From the NCBI GenBank assembly GCA_009760855.2, contig WPIO01000020.1, positions 2,328,001 to 2,392,000 of the forward strand: a stretch of 64,000 nt of DNA. Direction: 5' to 3'. Numbering within the stretch: the first letter of the stretch is position 1; every line of letters begins with the position of its first letter. This DNA comes from Cristatella mucedo (Eukaryota; Bryozoa; Phylactolaemata; Cristatellidae). The translations under genes were made by a program, and so were the position numbers. The notes beneath the pieces were generated by a model. It had not been told where the DNA came from. It worked only from the letters and a program-made list of their open reading frames with translations, and did not search any database. Of the stretch, positions 1 through 9,960 are shown one piece after another.

Positions 1-1239
1 CTCATATCGCGTGATCCCGGCTGCATGGCATACAGCTCGTCAAAGTTATTTCTCTGCGCTTCTGCTTAGTGTTAAGCGTCGCGTGGTACGCATAGAGGCG
101 TGCGACTTGGTGCCAGCTCGTTGTCAGTCCTATAATAATACAAAATAGGTGAAGTGTTACTTTGGCTCCGGTGGCGGCAGATCTTGGGAATCTCACGGAG
201 GCACATGCGTAGACGTGAACTGTACAGGAGACTCAACCTCTATTTCTCTCAACGCGTACGTACATGAGAGCTCGATGGAATACCGCGGCTACGTCGGGAA
301 GTATAGCGAACATTAAGAATAACGCTGAATGCTGAGTCAATGGTTTAACCATTGGCCAAAGGTGAGGCGTTCGAGATAATTACGCAGCAGCAGGCGCACA
401 CAACACGGGTTTTCCAAAAGCCGTGGCAATGACTGAAGCACAAGTTTCTTGCTGCCGCTAGGACTCGAGCCCCCAAACACCGCGTTCGCAACAGGAGCTA
501 TTGAAACGCTGGCGTACTATATTACTCAGATTCCGACTGCCGAAAGAATCATGCGTAGTTCGTGATTCATAATGGCCGCGAGAGCCGTTTATTTCCTAAT
601 CTATAGTTAAGGGTGTAAAAGCCGAACTCGTGCAATAGCAAGCAGTTGTGCCCTGAGATTCGGGGCAGGCAGTTAAGCTGTACTCTGTCGTTGAACTGTG
701 AGCTGTGTGATGTACTATGGCAGGCACGAAACTCCTCCTGCAGCACTCCCTGCAGCTGCCGAATAGGCTGCTCTTCGCAATAAACGTGGACTTGTTAAAA
801 AGGGCATCGGAGTTCTTTATTGTTGCAATGTTTCGCTGCCGTTACCGGTAGCCTTTATTTGTGCCACGCCTACAAATCGCTTGTTCGTGATCTACGGCCA
901 ACCGGTAGTCTCCAGAGAATGGTGCTGAGATTGCTACGGGGCTGAAACTTGAGTGCACCAACGGCGGCAGCAGGATTGAACTCAATACCGTGAATACAGA
1001 GCATGTCAAAGGCGATCAGGTGACCGGTCAAGAAAATTTTTTCAGACCCTGGCTGAAGCTACGTGCGTTTTTAAATCGGGAAACCAGATACAAGGTTTGG
1101 GATGTCAGGGTTTATAATTTTAAACAAGGGCACGGAGCCAATTGCTGGTAGCGTTAAGGTGTCCTGTATTTTGGCATTGCCTGTAGGTGTGAGTATAGAA
1201 GCGGTGGTTCTTCCCGTGCAGGTTTTAGCCGCCGAGGAA
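1..1239. other. Unassigned sequence
   Basis: No gene, RNA or clear repeat recognised. Open frames are short and unconvincing. A 'ctcgagccc' near 470 resembles the reverse of a tRNA B box and could be SINE debris, but nothing around it supports a full element. Confidence 0.4.
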
Positions 1240-1620
1240 ATAACTCTTGTAACTCACCACTCTCAGGTCTTCTAGCCTATGCACTAAAAAACTTACAGGC
1301 GGTGCAACACTTTGCACCAAGGCTTGTCTATCGTGAAGATCGAACCAACCCTGTTGCCCCATTTTTACCGACCTGTACCGGCTCCCAATCAAGCAGCGTC
1401 TCGACTTCAAGGTTCGGTCACTCACTTTTAGGTCCCTTGATTCTCTGGGGCCAGACTATCTGTCAGAACTATTCCCAAACCTAGCCTAGGCATCGTACTA
1501 CCTGCTTTTCTTCGCATTCTCGCAACTCGCCTGGAACTCACTCCCGCCTACTGAGGTCGCGACATCAATTGACTTAACGACATCTAAAAAGAAGCTAAAA
1601 ACACACCTGTTTCTCCCAGG
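1240..1620 (+). mobile_element. LINE-A fragment, RT C-terminal end (5' half of a split copy)
   Basis: Degraded plus-strand remnant of the region after the reverse-transcriptase core of LINE-A. In broken frames it reads like the other copies: an alanine-arginine-leucine-valine stretch, then a leucine-proline-rich stretch, 'RLDFKVRSLTF', and a tail that in DNA reads 'aaaaacacacctgtttctc'. The element stops at about 1620 and resumes at about 2232 with the LINE-A 3' UTR. The two parts are one copy split by an antisense LINE-B. It is non-coding today. Confidence 0.75.
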
Positions 1621-1626
1621 ATTTGT

Positions 1627-2231
1627 GTGTGTATCTCCGTCAGTAACTCCACAAAGTCATAAAGACCATGTGGGTGTTACGCAGGACAGTTTTGTATAGC
1701 GCACTCACAGCTTAAGCGGCTTTCGGTACGCATTCGGTAGCCAACAGACTTCGTCTCACGCAACAAAGAGAAAGTGGGAAGCATAGCAGAGTCAGGAGAG
1801 CAGTTGAGGTAGTGAGCAGCATAGAAGTAGCAGTTCAGGACCGCTGAAAAACATGTGCCATAGTCGGCAGTTGGAGAGTAGATGTCGTTTCGTAAGAATT
1901 GTGGAAGCGAGTTCCACAGTCTAGGACCTGCAGAGCTAAAGCTTCTGTCGCCAACTGTCTTTAAGCGGAAGAATGGGACAGCTAATTTATTGTCCACACA
2001 CGACCTGAGGGCACGAACAGGCTGAAACTGATGCAGCAGTTCAGCTAGGTACGAAGGAGCCAAATCGTGGCTGGCCTTGTGGGTCAGAACTTTGCTCTGT
2101 ATTCGTCGCTCAGCCGGCATACATGCTATCTCTTTTAGCAAAGGAGACACGTTCTCAAACCTCTGGGACTTGAGGACTAGTCTTGCAGCCGTATTCATAG
2201 TCAGCTGCAGTAGCCTAGTTGCTTTCTTTGG
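1627..2231 (-). mobile_element. LINE-B copy, 5'-truncated, inserted into LINE-A
   Basis: Minus-strand 3' portion of a second CR1/L2-like LINE family. It keeps an open frame of about 180 codons from about 2231 to 1677: 'LTMNTAARLV', 'SPLLKEIACMP', 'KVLTHKASHDLAPSYLAELL', 'PRLWNSLPQFLRND'. These match the post-RT C-terminal domain seen in CR1/L2/Rex-type elements. The 3' terminus ends near 'GTTACTGACGGAGATAC', shared with the other LINE-B copies. Upstream RT is missing. It sits inside the LINE-A copy at 1240-2455; a short ATTTG at both joints is a possible target duplication. Confidence 0.8.
1677..2231 (-). pseudogene. LINE-B RT C-terminal fragment
   Basis: Open reading frame inside the LINE-B copy. 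It contains only the domain downstream of the polymerase core and has no YADD box, so it cannot encode a working reverse transcriptase. The methionine usable as a start further upstream lies in the flanking LINE-A sequence and is not meaningful. The closest copy in the window is at 18899-19441. Confidence 0.7.
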
Positions 2232-2455
2232 TATTTGGCGAGTCCTTGTGTGATGATGTGTGCTGACACTGCATTTTACCACTAACCATATTTGCATGTT
2301 GACACGGTGAATATTACCTATAACCATATTAATTATTGTTGACATGGTCAACGCTAATACTAATTGTGCTTCCATAACAGCATGTATTAAGTGCCTAGAA
2401 AGAGATTAGTTCTCTGAGAGCGCTACAACAGCTTTATTATTATTTTTATTCTTAT
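2232..2455 (+). mobile_element. LINE-A 3' UTR and tail (3' half of the split copy)
   Basis: Continuation of the copy that starts at 1240. It holds the LINE-A 3' UTR words 'tgtgctgacactg', 'ccactaaccatatttgcatg', the conserved terminal block 'gtgcctagaaagagattag', and an ATT-rich tail at about 2434-2455. Confidence 0.75.
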
Positions 2456-3419
2456 TGTAATTGAGCTTAACGACTATTGCAGCTGAAAAGATTGACGCCA
2501 CTTTTGCCACACTTTCCCAGCTGCAGCATCCTTTGAGTTCCAAAGAGTTCCCTTAAATGCGGGAGCTGTTCGCGATTTCGTCGGCGAACTGATCACTTGG
2601 GTGGCTATAGGTCATTAAAAAAAGGCAAGGTATCTCGGCGACTGCAGGCTCTAGTCCAACCCACTCTGCGTTCGTCGGTGGGGATACGCAGCCCTGCCAT
2701 GCAGGTATTCGTGCCTTGCGGGATAAAGGTGCGGTTTCCAAGCCGCTACGATCGCTCGATCCAACCTAAAAAGGCTTGGCCTAAGCTTGTGCTGCTACTT
2801 ACCCCATCATTTCGCTTGTTCTTTGTGCAAAGATCTTTGAAACGCTGGTCGTCGACATGCTTTTCTAATGCGTGTAAATAATAGTGCATCGGAAATATTT
2901 CAGTCTATTATAGCACTGGCATACAATGTCGACCCTCTGTACATTCAGAGTGGGCTGCAGCGGGTCCCACGAATAAATCGCGAATTATCCAAGTAATCCC
3001 ACGAAATAACTGCTAGCTGCTTCGATATGCACGTTGCACAAGCTCAGGTAGCAAGGACTTCTTGTACAACACTGTGATTAGAGTGGGTCTCGTAAAGATT
3101 GCAGCGAGCTTTCTCCAAAATTGTACTACCAAGCGGGTTGAGTCGCCGGCAGACCAATCAGTTTTCTGCGCCACATGTACTTCACAGCCCTCCCCAGGAA
3201 CTCGAAGCAAATAGAGTGCCCACCGGAAATTGAGCGGAATTTCTTGAAATTTTAAGGATGCGCTCTAAACACGCGGTGCTGTCTAATAGTGAATGATTAC
3301 CCCGGTGCTTCGCAAAGCTTGTCTTTGGCATTTCAAGCTAGACGGAGCGCAGTTATAAGCGGAACGTTACAATCGAAAGTGAATAGGCAGCGGGTATCAG
3401 CAAGCGACAAGTGCTACTG
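2456..3419. other. Unassigned sequence
   Basis: Nothing recognised. The longest frames (94 codons or fewer) lack domain-like composition, and no splice-bounded exon could be tied to a known family. Confidence 0.4.
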
Positions 3420-3442
3420 AAGTGCGGCGGCCCAAGTTCGAT
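3420..3442 (+). repeat. Direct repeat flanking a LINE-A fragment (left)
   Basis: A 23-nt word containing 'gcggcccaagttc' that recurs at 3969-3991 with two mismatches. It brackets the LINE-A fragment at 3443-3968 and looks like a target-site duplication. Confidence 0.65.
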
Positions 3443-3968
3443 CATAGCAAAGGCCAAGTCTAGCTTAGATAAAAAAACATTGTTGAATCGCAGATGCACA
3501 ATTAGAAAATGCTAATGTCGACGATCAACCATCTCCTCAACCGCTCCCAGGTTGGCTCCTTACCTAATGATATCTGTGATGATCTAGCCGATCGCTTCTC
3601 TAGCTTCTTTGTCCAGAAGATAGACAAGATCTGGGAGTCCATCCCTAAGATGGTGGCACCCCCCTAGAGTGCTGTCCCTCAATTCCTTGCAGGACCTCAA
3701 TGCCTACATTCAAGGAGGTCACCAGTGACCTCGTCCTGAAGTTCATATCCCAATCAAAGAAGACAAGTCCTTTGGACCCTATTCCCACTGTCCTGCTTCT
3801 ATGATGCATCGATCTGCTGTTGCCATGCATAACTAGCATAATTAATATGTCATTAGCCTCAGGTCATATCCCAGCACCTGTCAAAAACGCTGTAGTCAGG
3901 CCACTACTCAAGAAAGCGACGATGGACCAAGAGAGCTTGAGCAAACTTCCGCCCAGTCTCCCTTCTAC
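3443..3968 (+). mobile_element. LINE-A internal fragment (endonuclease-RT linker)
   Basis: Plus-strand LINE-A segment covering the linker between endonuclease and RT and the start of RT. Words shared with the other copies are 'catagcaaaggccaag', 'tgatctagccgatcgcttc' (DDLADRF), 'ccagcacctgtcaaaaacgctgtagt' (APVKNAVVRPLLKKAT). It stops before the RT core and has no 3' tail, yet near-perfect 23-nt direct repeats flank it. Frameshifts and stops make it non-coding. Confidence 0.8.
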
Positions 3969-3991
3969 AAGTACGGCGGCCCAAGTTCAAT
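3969..3991 (+). repeat. Direct repeat flanking a LINE-A fragment (right)
   Basis: Right-hand partner of 3420-3442, 21 of 23 bases identical by eye. Confidence 0.65.
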
Positions 3992-4522
3992 ATCGGCCCG
4001 GCGATTCTCCTGTCTCAGCGAGTGGATCTAATTGCTTGCTCAAGCATAGGATCTGCTTTGAGACCCTCTGTCTGGCATCTGACCGCTTCAATCGCTTGCG
4101 AAAGCCTATCTACTCGACCACCTTGCTCCTCCGGTTTGCTTTCGCACCAATCGCCTCTCGGCGTCCAGACATCTGGTCGTTCCTCGCATAAAAACTGAAA
4201 TCCTTTGGTAATCGTTTATTTAGTTTGAATGCATCACATGTCTGGAATTAATAAATGGCTTCTGTCAACACCTACATTTACTTTGCACCATTTAGTCTTG
4301 GCTAAAGAAGTATCCGCTCCGCTCTACTTTTCCTGTGCCCCATTGAACTTGTCTTTTTGTTTCTACTTGTGTACCTTTCTCGCTTTTGCATGCTGGTGTA
4401 ACCACGATACATGTATGCTTTTGCATGCTGGTGTAAGGATAATTTATGCATGCTTTTGCATGCCTCTGTAAGCGTAATAGCCTAATAATAATAATTATTA
4501 ATCATTAAGTCTTGGTTGATGC
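3992..4522. other. Unassigned AT-rich sequence with short tandem words
   Basis: No gene recognised. Between about 4385 and 4465 the word 'cttttgcatgc(tggtgtaa)' occurs three times at irregular spacing, a small degenerate tandem repeat. An ATA/TTA-rich run lies at 4480-4500. Confidence 0.4.
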
Positions 4523-4529
4523 TACTCTT

Positions 4530-4617
4530 GCAGGAAGCTGTAAAGCCCCGGATAGAGATCTGGTCCTTAGGGAGCTATAAAACCACCAGTTATAGAATAA
4601 TAATTATTATTATTATC
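4530..4617 (+). mobile_element. LINE-A/SINE-2 type 3' tail, orphan
   Basis: The stretch 'gtaaagccccggatagagatctggtccttagggagctata' followed by an ATT-rich tail matches the terminal block of SINE-2 and LINE-A. No tRNA-like head and no LINE body precede it, so it is an extremely 5'-truncated copy. Confidence 0.55.
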
Positions 4618-6637
4618 GTGCCGTGCCTTCTAGTGCCAGATCCGACAAATACACTCTGAATGGCATAATGCCGGAACAGTGGTCTTATGCAGAGTTGTGT
4701 ACCATCTAGTCAGTTGTGTAAATGAGAAGCGAAAAAAAGAGCAATGGCTGGCGATGTTGAACGAGACGCGTCGTTTGGTTCGTATCTCAACAAAACGGCG
4801 GTAGTCTGAGTGGTACGCTACCTACGTCGGAGAGCTTCCTTCAATCCGTTAAAAATCCGCTGACCGACCTTCGGTGCCCTGCTGGAGGACTATTCAAAAA
4901 CTGATTCGATAGGAATGCTATGCCATGACGGCCACGACGTTTGTGCTCAACCGCGATCGCGGGGCTGCTAATGAAGCCGTATCCCATAGTACTAGAGCCA
5001 CGGCTCCAGTCTCGAGTGCACTCCATGTTTGCTATTTCAATCTGAGGTCGGAGCGGGTAGTAGGCTGACGACATGTTGGCCATACATTGGCCTAATCTTT
5101 CGACTAAATTTAGAAAGATGCATCAACCGAGTGCATTTTTGTGCTCCAGTTGCGTTTAGAGGAGGAACTTCCAATCCGAAGCCGATGTCTCAGGCTGATG
5201 GTTGCCAAGTAGGTGAATTTATCAGTCAATATCTGCAAGTTGCCAACTGGCTTCCAGCCGAGGCCGGGAAAGCTAGCATTCAGCTCTCAAGATTCGAACC
5301 GGGTCACGTCTTCTCTCTCTTTCTCCCATTCTCCTTTCCCCTCTCTTTTCGTTCTTTCTTCGCTTCTTCTCTTCCTTCTTTCTTTCTTTCTCCTTTGTCT
5401 AGATCTTTCCGCCGACAGATCATTCAGTAGGCGGAATCCGAAGCTCACGCAGAGTCTGCCCGTTAGTGAGCTAGTCAAGCCACCTTCACTCTCGCACCTT
5501 CCGGTCGGTCCAGAGTCAGCAAATTGAGAGCGATTCGAGCTGCCGAGCATCCGAGTGCCACTGTCATGCAAGACTAGCAGCTAGGTGCCGCAGCCGAGCA
5601 AGCCGAGCGAGCCGACCTGCCTAGCCGTTCAATGCACGCACACGTGCAGCGTCTGTTGGGCATCGAGCACACGCTGCTGCGCTACTGCGAGATCTCGCTC
5701 AGCCGGTTGATCGATGATGATCGCGGACGTCATCGATATGCTCAGACACCTCGGAGCTTTGTCAGAGGAAGCGTGGCACAAAACAAACGCTGCCCCCCCC
5801 CCCCCCCCCCCCCCGCTGCAGCACTCTGTTGCTAATCTCCGGAGCAGAGACGACGGCCAGAGAGAGGGATCAAGCCCCTCCCACCCCTTGCTTCACATTT
5901 GGCAGGGCCTCGTTATCTGAAGGCCCAGCTTCGGACTTATTAATTTAATGCAGAAGACCAGCTGGTTAAAGCAGTGAGCTAATTAATTACTAGGTGCATT
6001 TTGATGCACCGTCCATGACTCGATGGGCCTCGGCTCAAAAGAGGTGCAGACGGGCAGTTCTCCACTCAGTCCGACGCCCAGACGCTTGAGATGCTGCTGA
6101 CCTCACCAGTAAATAGCGAATTCTCGATGCTGAGCAGAGCCTCCGGTGCTCGAAGCTTCGCAAAGCCTGCCGCTATAACTGCAGCAGGCTTTGCAAGCTC
6201 GCTTTACCTGCAAGCTTTAGAGCTTTACCTGCAAAGCTTAGAGGCGGTCGCTCTCGACCTAGGTGTCCATCTCTAACGGCCAACCAGAGGAACGTCTCGT
6301 CCATAGTAGTTAAGCAATAAGCCCCAAGCAGAGGTATTACTCGAGGTCGCGGTGCTGCAGCCTCGTTCCAAAGGCGGGCCGAAAGGAAAACTCAGCATAT
6401 ATGTGGGGCAGACCCAAAGTGCAAGCACCACATCGTTCTGTTGTTTTTTAGCACACGAGGGCTTATTTGTGAGTGTGCAAGCATTCAAGGAAGTACACAC
6501 ATGAATGAGGCTGGTGCGAAGCTAGCTGGCACGGTGTGACTGCACTTGTGGCTGGCTGCACCTATTCGCGGTCGCTCCATCACTGTCACCAGGAGTGCGC
6601 GATCAGAAAGATAATGCGGTAAAAAAAGATGGGAATC
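4618..6637. other. Unassigned sequence with CT-rich and poly-C tracts
   Basis: No supported gene. It contains a CT-rich run at about 5310-5405 and a pure C run at about 5794-5813. Two tandem-like words 'gctttacctgcaa(ag)cttagag' occur near 6200-6245. Confidence 0.4.
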
Positions 6638-6770
6638 AAAAAAGCAGTGCATAGCAATAAAAACTGCCTCAGAACCTTCCAAGGAGCGCTGCAAGTGAAT
6701 GTAGTTCGTTGTTAGATACCGTACATTAAGCATGCCTTCTGTCACCGATAGAAAAAAAGCTCACAGAGTC
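6638..6770 (+). repeat. Long direct repeat flanking LINE-A copy (left)
   Basis: About 133 bp that recurs directly at 10929-11060. Shared words are 'aaaaaagcagtgcata', 'gagcgct', 'gataccgtaca', 'ccttctgtcaccgat', and both copies end in 'acagagtc'. LINE-A sequence begins at the next base ('tcggtgggagactcc'). Identity is roughly 80-85% by eye. Confidence 0.7.
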
Positions 6771-6950
6771 TCGGTGGGAGACTCCAGAGTATTGACGTGA
6801 ACGGACAAAAATCATTAGTGGCTCATGTGCATGGAACTACTCACATCAAGGGTCACACACTAGACCAAATTTTTTCATACGACACTTTATCATCGTCAAT
6901 TATGACAAATTCCTGCTTATCTGACCACATGCAGATCTTATTCAGTCTAT

Positions 6951-7022
6951 AGATAAAGCGCCTAGAGAGAGATTGAGTTCTCTGAGGGCGCTTTATCAAG
7001 TGTATTATTATTATTATTATTA
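6951..7022 (+). mobile_element. Solo LINE-A 3' tail inserted inside the endonuclease region
   Basis: The endonuclease reading 'LSDHMQILFSL' is interrupted by 'ataaagcgcctagagagagattgagttctctgagggcgctttatcaagtg' plus (ATT)n. It then resumes with 'aatgtgtgccctcc', which matches the uninterrupted order in the 45-48 kb copy. The insert is only about 70 bp, a LINE 3' end without any body. Confidence 0.7.
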
Positions 7023-7032
7023 CAATGTGTGC

Positions 7033-7084
7033 CCTCCATCTCCTCCTCCTCCTCCTCCTCCTCCTCCTCCTCCTCCTCCTCCTC
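7033..7084 (+). repeat. (CTC)n/(CCT)n microsatellite within LINE-A
   Basis: About 17 copies of a CTC triplet. In the 45-48 kb copy the same spot reads 'acatcctcctct' (serine codons), so the microsatellite arose by expansion of a short serine-codon run in the endonuclease reading frame. Confidence 0.85.
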
Positions 7085-7145
7085 TAATATCACATGTGAA
7101 TCGTAAAAACTCAAGAATCATGACGTCGATGCTGTCCGTGCAAGA

Positions 7146-7454
7146 ATGTCTGCCTTGCCTCTGCTGCTCAGTCCCCCTTCCAACCTGTCATCATTGGTAG
7201 ATTGCTACAAGACGACACTAGCTGACATGCTCGACGAGTTTGCACCTCTGACTAAGCGAGCTGTACACCCTCGCCCAGACGGCCTATGGTTTACCACAGA
7301 CATTAAACTAGATAGGTCTACTAAGCACAAGCTTGAAAAAGCGTACTATAAAACAGGACAGACTGTCCATCGACAGGCATACGAGGACTACTGTAGATCG
7401 TACCAATCGATCATAGCAAAGGCCAAGTCTAGCTTAGATAAAAAACATTGTTGA
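7146..7454 (+). pseudogene. LINE-A endonuclease C-terminus / linker fragment
   Basis: Open frame of about 100 codons: 'DEFAPLTKRAV', 'DGLWFTTDIK', 'RQAYEDYCRSYQSIIAKAKS'. It links the AP-endonuclease domain to the RT in this family. The catalytic endonuclease residues lie upstream and are missing from this frame. Confidence 0.75.
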
Positions 7455-7535
7455 ATCGCAGATGCACAATTAGAAAATGCTAATGTCGACGATCAACCAT
7501 CTCCTCAACCACTCCCAGGTTGGCTCCTTACCTAA

Positions 7536-8943
7536 CAATAATAATAATAATAATATTGCACTTGATAAAGCGCCCTCAGAGAACTTAATCTCTTTCTAGG
7601 CGCTTTACATTTGCTGCAAAGTGATACGCAATAGAATAGTAAGTAAAATCATGCTTGAAAAACAAACAAAATGAATAACATGGTTAGGGGTTACATGCAC
7701 TGGGTCAGCATGCAAATGTGGTTAGTGGCAGCATGCACAGTGTCAGCACGCATAAGCACATCGAGGACGAATCACAAGGACCCACTAAATGCTGTCCTAA
7801 ATAGGTATGTTTTTAAGTTTCTTTTAAATGTGGTCAGGTCAGGGGATGTTCTGATGCAGGTCGGGAGGGAGTTCCAGGCTGTGGGAGCATACGAGCTAAA
7901 TGCACGGTCTCCAAAGGATTTAAGTTTGTACGAGGTATTTCTAGACTGTTGGATTCCGAAAAGCGAGTGGTACGATGCTTTGCCTGATGGGGTAGTATAT
8001 CTGAAAGATAGGCTGGAGCCATAGAATGAAGAGACCTAAAAGTGAGCGACAAAACCTTGAAGTCAATCCGTTGCTTGACTGGTAACCAGTGCAGGGTCGG
8101 CGAGAAGTGGAGTAATGTGGCAACTGCGACGCTCACGACAGACAAGCCTAGCTGCAGAGTTTTGCACCAGCTGCAATCGCCTGATCGCACATGCTGGTAG
8201 GCCAGTAAGCAGTGAGTTGCAGAAGTCGAGACGAGATGTCACGAATGCATGGACCAACTTGGACGTGGTATCCTTATCTAAACAAGCCCTAATTTTAGCA
8301 ATGTTATGAAGCTGAAAATAGGCTGATTTGACTGTGGAGCTGATGTGGTCGTCTAACGAGAGGTCGCTTTGGAATATGACACCTAGATTTCGAGCTGATG
8401 CAACTGGAGATATGCTGGCAGAGCCAATTTTGAAAGTCGGCCTTTCCAATTTCTGAATAACACTAGGTTTGCCCATAACTAGTAAGTTAGTTTTATCATC
8501 GTTTAGTTTTAGAAAATTTGCTGCCATCCATGATCGGATGTCATCAATGCATGCAGCAAGTGAGTTGAGAGAATTTGAGGTGCTCGAAGGCTGGGAGGGA
8601 TCAAAGCAAAGGTACAACTGAGTGTCATCCGCATAGAAGTGAAAGCCTAGATTGTGCTTGGCAATCACATCAGCGAGAGGGAGAGTATAAACGGTGAGAA
8701 GGACCGGACCTAGCACAGAGCCCTGAGGTACTCCATATTTTAGAGGTACTTCAGATGATCTTTGTCCATTCACGTCAACACTCTGGAGTCTCCCACTGAG
8801 ATAGGACCTGAACCACTGCAGAGCAGTGCCAGTGATGCCCAGGCGAGATGAGAGGCGCTCTAGAAGTACTTTGTGATCGATAGTATCAAAAGCTGCCGAA
8901 AGATCGAGCAAAACAAGAAGAGACACTCTACCCATGTCTGCAT
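7536..8943 (-). mobile_element. LINE-A copy nested antisense in another LINE-A
   Basis: Minus-strand, 5'-truncated LINE-A of about 1.4 kb. From its 5' end it has RT motifs, C-terminal domain, 3' UTR, terminal block 'gtaaagcgcctagaaagagattaagttctc' (reverse complement near 7570-7605) and (ATT)n at 7536-7560. 'cctaa' occurs at both joints (7531-7535, 8944-8948) as a short target duplication or microhomology. It appears nearly identical to the copy at 27559-28817, with only a few single-base differences seen. Confidence 0.88.
8063..8935 (-). pseudogene. LINE-A reverse transcriptase fragment
   Basis: About 290 open codons holding RT signatures in order: motif A '[13 protein letters not shown]', '[11 protein letters not shown]', motif B '[10 protein letters not shown]', catalytic motif C '[12 protein letters not shown]', then '[15 protein letters not shown]' and '[13 protein letters not shown]'. 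An extra G near 8095 shifts the frame in the C-terminal domain, and the 5' end is truncated, so no endonuclease is present. Core catalytic aspartates are intact. Confidence 0.85.
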
Positions 8944-9960
8944 TCCTAATGATATCTGTGATGATCTAGCCGATCGCTTCTCTAGCTTCTTTGTCCAGAA
9001 GATAGACAAGATCTGGGAGTCCATCCCTAAGATGGTGGCACCCCCCCTTAGAATGCTGTCCCTCAATTCCTTGCAGGACCTCAATGCCTACATTTAAGGA
9101 GGTCACCAGTGATCTCGTCCTGAAGTTCACATCCCAATCAAAGAAGACGACAAGTCCTTTGGACCCTATTCCCCCTGTCCTGCTTCTATGATGCATCGAT
9201 CTGCTGTTGCCATGCATAACTAACATAATTAATGTGTTATTAGCCTCAGGTCATATCCCAGCATCTGTCAAAAACGCTGTAGTCAGGCCACTACTCAAGA
9301 AAGCGACGCTGGACCAAGAGAACTTGAGAAAACTTCCGCCCAGTCTCGCTTCTACCGTTTTTATCAAATACACTAGAATGAGTCGTGGCTGACCAGCTGA
9401 ACTCATATATTGAAAGTTCAAACCTTGCTAGTAAGTTCCAGTCTGGTCTTAGAGCTAATCACTCCCCACAATTAACATTGCTTCGGGTGTACAACGACCT
9501 ACTTAGGAATGCAGACATGGGTAGAGTATCTGCTTGTTTTGCTCGATCGTTCGGCAGCTTTGATACTATCGATCACCAAGTCCTTCTTCTTGAGTGCCTC
9601 TCGTCTCGCCTGGGTATCACTGGCACTGCTCTGCAGTACCCACTGGTCCTATCTCAGTGGAAGACTCCAGAGTATTGATATGAATGGACGAAGATCATCC
9701 GAGGTACATCTGAAATATGGGGTACCTCAAGGCTCTGTGCATGGTTCGATTCTTTTCACGGTTTATTTCACAGTTTTTCCCTCTTGCCGATGTGATTGCC
9801 AAGCACAATCTAGGCTTTCACTTCTATACGGATGGCACTCAGTTGTATATTTGCTTTGATCCCTCCCAGCCCTCGAGCACGTTGAATTCTCTCAACTTCC
9901 TTGCTGCATGTATTGACGACATCCACAATGAATGGCTTGACACTATTTTAAATTGAATAA
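8944..9960 (+). pseudogene. LINE-A RT region, defective (frameshifted)
   Basis: Resumed part of the plus-strand LINE-A. It is recognisable as 'DDLADRFSSFFVQKIDKI', 'VKNAVVRPLLKKAT', 'SYIESSNLASKFQSGL', 'GVPQGS'-like and 'FHFYTDGTQLYI', but spread over three frames. The catalytic YADD box reads YTDG, so the polymerase would be inactive even without frameshifts. The stretch from about 9385 to 10180 appears nearly identical to the reverse complement of 16100-16880. Confidence 0.8.

Noticed and set aside
8115-8309. Plus-strand frames such as the one with '[13 protein letters not shown]' (also at 15837, 28069, 30485, 40074, 45745)
   Set aside because: They recur in every minus-strand LINE-A copy as antisense shadows of the RT C-terminal domain.
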